NCBI GenBank assembly: GCA_030068075.1
Contig: CM057830.1
Coordinates: forward strand, 28,614,247 to 28,678,246
DNA from: Paguma larvata
Taxonomy: Eukaryota > Chordata > Mammalia > Carnivora > Viverridae
Direction: 5' to 3'
Length of the DNA: 64,000 nt
Shown here one piece after another: positions 58,030 through 64,000 of the stretch. The notes below the pieces were generated by a model. It saw only the letters and a list, made by a program, of their open reading frames with translations, was not told where the DNA came from and searched no databases. Both the position numbers and the translations under genes were made by a program. Position 1 is the first letter of the stretch. Each line of letters starts with the position of its first letter.

Positions 58030-58960
58030 CTTCCTCAGAAGGTGTTCTACTTGGCCTTGTAATGTGCACTGACTATGGTCGTAGAGACACCTCTGGCTGT
58101 AATTCTGGCCTGGGATTTCTGTTCCTCATCTCTTAGGGACTCTTTACAGCAGCAAGGGGGACAGTGGGGACTGTAGCAGGGGCCCTGGTGAAGAATTCTA
58201 GGACTTTCGTCTTGTTGGTTTCAGCATGGGCTATTGGGCTCCACGTGTATTCACAGCATGCAGGGTCACTCTTGAGAATCCACCAGTGCATCAGGTATTT
58301 TCTTGCATCTTCTCTCTGTTGACAAGCTTCATGGGCTCTCAGGAAAGTGATTCATCTCAGCATACATCCTCATCACATTCAGCACTTCCCAGAGTTCCTC
58401 CCCAGTGGCTCCATTGCCCTTCCTGAAGATCATATCCAGAACAGTCATCAAGTAGCTGGCCTTGGCATGTCGTCGTCCTCACCTAGCTTCCGATCAAAGA
58501 TGAGATCCATTTTGCGACCAAGGCATAGGAGCACTCGGTGGAGTCAACTTCCTTCACGTCAATGATAAACAAAAACAAAAACACCAAAACCCAAAAAACA
58601 GCTCCATCTGCTCAGAAATTCTCCTAATTTCAGAGAAGTGGTCATGTCCCCCTTGCTCATATTCTTCAGCATGTGTACGTTCATGAAGGGCTCTTTCATT
58701 GTATATTCGAGCAACAGAAATGACAACAAAACGCCACCTCCTTAGTTACAGGGTCTCTGCACAAGCACTCACTGTCAGGCAGAGTCTGTGAGGTGCTTGA
58801 AGCTTCATTTCCACGGCTCTGTTGACACCTTCATTACTTCTTGTGCATGACATAGCTGCAGCAGAGGAAATGGTGGGTGGGGCTCTCTGAGGGCCCCAGA
58901 GTGCGCTAGGTGTCCCTAAATGAGGCAAGTCTGGGGAGTACCCTTCAAAAGAGGAAAGAA
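58030..58960 (-). pseudogene. MAGE-B family pseudogene
   Basis: The minus strand reads in broken pieces as a MAGE homology domain: KGNGATGEELWEVLNVMRMY (about 58345-58405), then DPACCEYTWSPIAHAETNKT and KVLEFF (about 58205-58265), and a C-terminus with SLRDEEQKSQARITA in another phase. The intact gene 10 kb away has KVLQFL and EFLWGPRARAET at the matching places. Frameshifts, in-phase stops (one TAA at the SLRDEE junction) and an A-rich insertion of about 35 bp (58567-58605) destroy the frame. The N-terminal part is barely alignable, up to about 58960. It lies on the same strand as the intact gene and so is probably a tandem paralogue rather than a retrocopy. No intact frame above 75 codons follows it. 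Confidence 0.85.
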
Positions 58961-60045
58961 GGCAGAGGGGGACTCTCCTTCAGCTACAGTAGTAGCCTGA
59001 AAACTCCCCAGCCCCTATATCTCACCTCAGCTCCATCCAGCCATAGCTGCCCATAGCCTCTCCGGACTGACAGTAAAGGCACATCTCAGCTCCCCTCTGC
59101 CCATGTTCTGGGGCATGCGGTCCTTTCAGATCTCTGTCATGGTGATCTACACCTGTCTTTGAAAGACTGGCTCCCGACGATCAGCTCGCTCTGTGGAATA
59201 TTACCTCCCTGCAGGCTCGGAGAGGTTTGCCCAACCCTTAACACAGAACGAAAGGGGCAGGGTCCCAGGCACAATGAAGAAGCTGCAGTACGAGGCAAGA
59301 GCCCTAGGACAGAGGGTGGACTGATGGAAAAAAAGACAACCCCCCCCCCAAACCATACTGATCTTTTTCTTCCATTAGTTCTCTAGAATTAGTCTCTCGA
59401 GGATCTTGTGGACTTAAAGATATCCTTACTACATGATACACAATGACTTGTGAGGCCCTAAATATTTTACATTATCTAGGAACGTGTTGTCTGCTATAGT
59501 GCCTTCTTTACACCATCATTCATAATAAGAATATGTGTAACAGAATGAGAAGGGTGATTCCTGTCCAAGCCTTCCTATGCGTGATTCGCTCGGATAATCT
59601 CTGTTCTACTTCTCGTCTATTCTTTGCATTCTATTAAAAAATAATAAAAAGCCAGTTTTCACCCATTAAAAAGCTTCAGGTGGTTATTATAGCCTGTGGA
59701 GTCATGCTGCCTGAAGCAACACACATTTTTATGCTTTCCTGAAATGACTCCATTGCTACCTGATGGCGGCTATGGTTTGAGGTGCTGCTTCAGATTCCTA
59801 CAACAAAGCAATGGAAATCCATTATACCAAGGCACACTCGGAATATCTAAGGAGACACTTTTGAAACCTCCCCTGCATTCTCTCTTGTCATCTGTCTTCT
59901 GTTGTAAATTACACTCATCATAACTTGATGACATGCCCCTTCCCTCATTGTAGAGAGTTCTTACATCTGACTCTAGATTCATAAAATACAATCTCTGTAT
60001 TACACTTAACCAAAATTAAAATGGTTTTGCTCTGCGAGAAGCATC
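58961..60045. other. Upstream of MAGE pseudogene; otherwise unrecognised
   Basis: Around 59095-59145 the plus strand has CATGTTCTGGGGCATGCGGT and CCTTTCAGAT, related to the module at 51540-51580 (CATGTTCTGCCATGAGCAGT, CCTTTCAAAC) upstream of the intact gene. The upstream region was therefore duplicated together with the MAGE gene. No coding gene. Confidence 0.4.
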
Positions 60046-60049
60046 GATA

Positions 60050-60775
60050 AGAAAGGAAATTAAAATACACAGACTGAAAGAACTATTTGCAAATCACATA
60101 TCCAGAAAAGGACTTGTTCACCAAACAAAAAAGGACCCTCGGAGCTCAACAGCAATAAACAGAGTCCACTTAGGAAATTGGCATAAGACTTGAACACATG
60201 TTTTACCAAAGAGAATGTATGGATATCTGATAAACATATATTTACCATGATTGTCCTTGTTGGAAATGTAAAGGAAAACCACTGCGAGATGCTGGCATAG
60301 AACTAGTTCACCAGCTAAGAAAATGTAAAAATACCAAGTCCTGGTGAGGATATGAAGGAAAAGGCATCTGAAACGCTGACTAAGGGAACATAAAATTCCA
60401 GGCTTTCTGCAGAACCATATGGAATTTCTTAATGAGGTCAATTACACTAATGTTTGACTAGGCCTCTACTGTATATTTTCATGGAACAATGAAGACAGAA
60501 TTATGGTCACGCACACACAAAACTGCACCTGAATGTTTAAGAAGCTTTATTTGCAATAGCCCCAACTGGAAGCAAAATGAAGGTCCTTCAGCGAAGAATG
60601 GATAAATGTGTGTGATCCATGTGATGGAATACTCCACCACAATCAAAAAGAATGGACAAGTGATACATGGGATGACTTGGATCAATCTCAAGATCACAAG
60701 GCTGAGTGAAAAAATAAAGCCAGTCTTAAGGTCCACTTTACCTATGTAAGATTGCCCGGAACGGCCAGCAAACCC
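60050..60775 (+). repeat. Old L1 fragment (ORF2 3' end)
   Basis: GAACACATGTTTTACCAAAG, GCAATAGCCCCAACTGGAAG, ATGGATAAATGTGTGTGATC and AATGGACAAGTGATACATGG follow L1 ORF2/3' order in plus orientation, strongly diverged. Confidence 0.65.
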
Positions 60776-61205
60776 TGCGCTGACGGATGAAAGATTACTC
60801 CATCCTCTCCTAAGAAAGAGGAGAAGGCACAGGGGTCAACGTTAGCAGACGAGGACCCCGTTCGCCTCCCTCGTACACTCATTCATTGCAATGTGAGGCC
60901 AATCACAAATCTCAATTGGCTGGGTGTGGACAGAGGACGTGTAACCTTTCGGGCGTGCAAAACCAAAGAGTGCATGACTTGAAGGTGAACAATCCCAAGA
61001 GACTAACCCAATCAGAGATATGCAGCAAGGGTCTGTGTGTCCCATTGTTTCAGAACACTTTGAATACAACGTATAGATTATGGAGTTCCCTAAGGACTGC
61101 AGAAACACCAGGGAGAGCTACCTCCCCGCCCTGACCCCTCTCTCTCCCCACCCCCGACTCCGACATTTTCCATATGCAGGCCTCTGCCATTCCAAGAGAC
61201 CCAAG
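60776..61205. other. Intergenic, left flank of duplication copy B
   Basis: No gene recognised. Sequence differs from the left flank of copy A. Confidence 0.4.
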
Positions 61206-62922
61206 CCCCTCCCAAGCTTGACCACAGCCCACCAGAAATCTCCGTGTTACATTTTAGCTAGCCCAGCACTGTGTAGAATCTCACCATCCTCAGTAATGAC
61301 CCCAGTATATAATTCCATTTATATAAAATTCTCCAAAAGGACAAAATTATTTATGTATATGTGTTTGTGTGTTTGCCACAGTCTTTCATTCCTAATTTTA
61401 ATTTTGCATTTGAAGTGTCCATTTGGTATTTGGAGATATTTGCATGCTGCAATAATCTGGATTTTATTTATGATTCAGACAACTTCTACTTCTAGTGAAG
61501 ATGGAGGAAGAGGAAGCAGATTGATCCACTTGTCTGAAACAACTGAAAGAACACAAAAAAGATATGACAATGATATTCAATATACGGACATCAGACCATA
61601 AAAGACAGTGATCACTTAGAGATAGAAAACACAGGAGGTGAGTTTGTAATTGCCCCCAGCTTGCTGCTTGGAGCTCCGGTGGAGCCTGGGCTCTGTCTGA
61701 GATGAGGAGATGAAGCTGAGAGTCCGGGGAGGACTAGGTAGTAGCTAGAGTAGATGCGAGAGAGTACCAGAGAGGAGAGAGCTGCGCCGACAGAGAACAC
61801 TGCAGCCCACACAGGGCTGGGAAATACTTCCAGACAGAGTGACGACTCACATCATTCACTGGGCATCAGGGAGAGTACTCAGAAGTGTTCTGTGTCATAG
61901 TGAGGCAAGAGAAGCCACAGGAAATGCACTCTTTTCCCAGCTAGCAAAGTTTGAAGACAGAAATGAAAGGGTTCTTTTGCTTCTAAGTAGATTTGTAGCA
62001 TTACAGAATAGGCCTAGAGAATACGGACATATGGAAATTTTTAGAGATCTGATGTTGTTCTGGAAGAGCATGAACAAGGTGAAATCACAACTGCATAATG
62101 TCTGGCATCCAATAAAACATTACCAGGCAAGCAAAGAGGCAGGAACATATAACCAAGCATTAGCAGAAAATAGTCAGTCAAAACTGACATGGGAATCATA
62201 CAGAGGGTACGATGAGTAGACAAGGACACCAAAAGAGCTACTGTTGCTATATATCATAAGTTCAGAAACACAAAGAGAGATTAAATTGGTTAGAAACATA
62301 GAAAGAAGGTACAAAAAGACTCAAAATGAACCTGAAGGGGTGAAAGCCACAATGTCTTAGATAAAACTATACATTAGATCGGACTATTGAAAGAATACAA
62401 AAAGTTAGCGAACCCATGTTTATAAAGAATTTCACAACATATTTTTAGGCTAAATCTGCATAAGGTAAAAACTAGAAGCTGCTTTAAAACAATATATATC
62501 AGATGTTAACTGTGTTCACCTTTGAGGGAGGGTCAGAAACTTTGACTTGTGAAGGGGGCCAATCATGATTTCTAAGTATTGGCAGAATTTCCTACAACAA
62601 GAAAATACGCATAGTTGTCTTCGTGATTCAAATATTCATGGGGTGCCTGGGTGGGTGGCTCAGTCGGTTAAGCGTCCGACTCTTGATTTCAACTCAGGTC
62701 ATGATCTCATTATTCATTAGATCGAGTCCTGCCATCAGGCTGTGCACTAGCAGCATAGAGCCTGCTTGGGATTCTCTGTCTCCCTCTCTCTCTGCCCCTA
62801 CTCCACTTGTGCGTACACACACACACACAGACACACACACGCAGGCTCGCACACACTCCCTTTCTTTCAAAATAGATTAATAAAAATTTTTTACCAATTA
62901 TTAAAATATTCAAATAAGCCTA
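61206..62922 (+). repeat. Segmental duplication, copy B
   Basis: Direct copy of 43559-45270, offset about 17.65 kb, with only a few small indels. The 126-codon frame of copy A is open here too (61839-62219). The preceding 173-codon frame at 61080-61601 crosses the left junction (at 61206) and cannot be an ancestral gene, as its first 42 codons come from unrelated flank. See copy A for the mismatch pattern. Confidence 0.92.
62639..62890 (+). repeat. CAN-type SINE in duplication copy B
   Basis: Same extra GGGT in the head (CCTGGGTGGGTGGCTCAGTC) as at 44988, with a differently evolved CA-rich region (CACACACACACACAGACACA). It shows clearly more differences from its partner than the rest of the duplication does. 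Confidence 0.93.
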
Positions 62923-63771
62923 AAGTCAGAAGGAGTAGCTGTGTTTTAGCCGGAAAGGTACTGTTAAATGATGTAACATATCAAATCCAAAATGAGAACG
63001 GCTTAACACAATCAAAGTTTCTTTCTCTATTTGGATTGGTAGACATTCTGGGCTAACAAGTGACACAGGGATCCAGGCTGCTTGCTTCTTGTAGGTCCAC
63101 CCTCTAAACACATATTGACTGATGAATAGAAGAAAAATTCATGGAACGTGGCAAATTGGCATCAGACGGTTTGGCCTGGAAATGACAAACATGGCCTCTG
63201 CTCACAGCTCAACGGTAAGTGTTTGTCACATGATCCTTTCCACTACAAGTGCACTGGGTACTATCGTGGCCCCATGAGGCCAGGAAAGAGAGGAAGATAT
63301 AGATGAGCATTGCAGACTTCTCCGAAAATTGTTACATAGTAGATGGTCATAGGCTGCAACTAGCAGAATTTTTATGATAGCCACGCTCCTTATTTCCTGG
63401 TTTTGAGGAAGGCTATATGTCCTTGCAAATCTAACAACTCTTTTCAGATCCTACTATGTGTCAGTTGCATCCAAACACAGGCTCGCATGAAATTTTCAAA
63501 AGGCAGAAGATTTTGCCTCCTTCTCTCAGCAGTACCTTTCTGCACTGATTGACTCTTTGTGCTGCACTTATAGCACTGGTGCAATAACTTCTAAAAGGGG
63601 TGAATTGTCTTCTTCCTCTCGATGCCCAGTCAAACTCGGTGAATTTCTGGCACCTTCTCGATGCCTGCACATGCATGACCACTTGCACAGGTGCCCTTAG
63701 GCAGAAGGGAAAATCAGGATTTTCTCCTAAGTAGTTAGATGAGAGTCAATAAGGGGACACTGTATTAATTT
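62923..63771. other. Intergenic, unrecognised
   Basis: No gene recognised. Right flank of copy B. Confidence 0.4.
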
Positions 63772-63976
63772 GGGGGCACCTGGGTGGCACAGTCAGTTAT
63801 GCGTCCGACATCAGCTCAGTCCATGATCTTGCGATTCATTGTGTCAAGCCCCACATCGGGCTCAGTGCTGTCAGTGCAGAGCCCGCTTTGATTCCTCTGC
63901 CCCCTCTTTCTCTGCCCCTCTCGTGCTCATACCCTCCCTCTTAAACTTAATTGGATTTCAAAACAAAAAAAAAAAT
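63772..63976 (+). repeat. CAN-type SINE
   Basis: Head GGGGGCACCTGGGTGGCACA, GTCAGTGCAGAGCCCGCTTT block, shortened CT tract, ending in AAAAAAAAAAA. Confidence 0.9.
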
Positions 63977-64000
63977 GGAGGACACTGGATTATTTTAAAC

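Noticed and set aside
61080..61601. 173-codon plus-strand open frame, one of the longest in the window
   Set aside because: It runs across the left junction of duplication copy B (61206). The matching frame in copy A (43714-43950) lacks the first part, so the long frame is an accident of the junction.

Overview
The window is mammalian nuclear DNA from a carnivore, most likely a cat-family (felid/feliform) X chromosome. The evidence is more than 20 tRNA-Lys-derived CAN-type SINEs of the felid style (head like CACCTGGGTGGCTCAGT, a CT-rich stretch, then an AAATAAATAAA tail) on both strands. There are also carnivore-style L1 3' ends, and a MAGE-B gene closely resembling mammalian MAGEB16, an Xp21 gene in human. 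X linkage is inferred from that gene, not read from sequence.

Layout. 1-34 kb is gene-poor and built of old and young transposons: L1 fragments, MIR, L2, MaLR LTRs, a Tigger DNA transposon, a MER5-like hAT fragment, an ERV1-type LTR with primer-binding region, SINEs and microsatellites. Two CpG-enriched patches (about 3.35-3.76 kb and 31.85-32.13 kb) have no recognisable gene. 34.6-38 kb is an L1 with two SINEs. 38.9-43.5 kb is an old A-rich HAL1/L1-like segment split by a whole MaLR element (two LTRs plus interior); the right LTR contains a 7SK RNA retropseudogene and a SINE.

43.6-62.9 kb is the most interesting part. Two direct copies of a roughly 1.7 kb segment (43559-45270 and 61206-62922) lie on either side of a small MAGE cluster on the minus strand. 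The cluster holds an intact MAGEB16-like coding exon (47856-48863) and a decayed MAGE-B pseudogene (about 58030-58960). Upstream of the intact gene are a 3' splice acceptor next to the ORF, a decayed MAGE-type leader exon, MAGE-family upstream repeats, a solo ERV LTR with matching target-site duplication in the presumed first intron, and a CpG-dense patch near 52.6 kb with a good splice donor that looks like the promoter and first exon.

The only protein-coding gene I can support is the MAGE gene. Nearly all other open frames are chance or lie in repeats. No CRISPR, operon, tRNA gene or prokaryotic feature is present. Repeat family names are from recognition of consensus-like wording and have not been checked with a repeat library.
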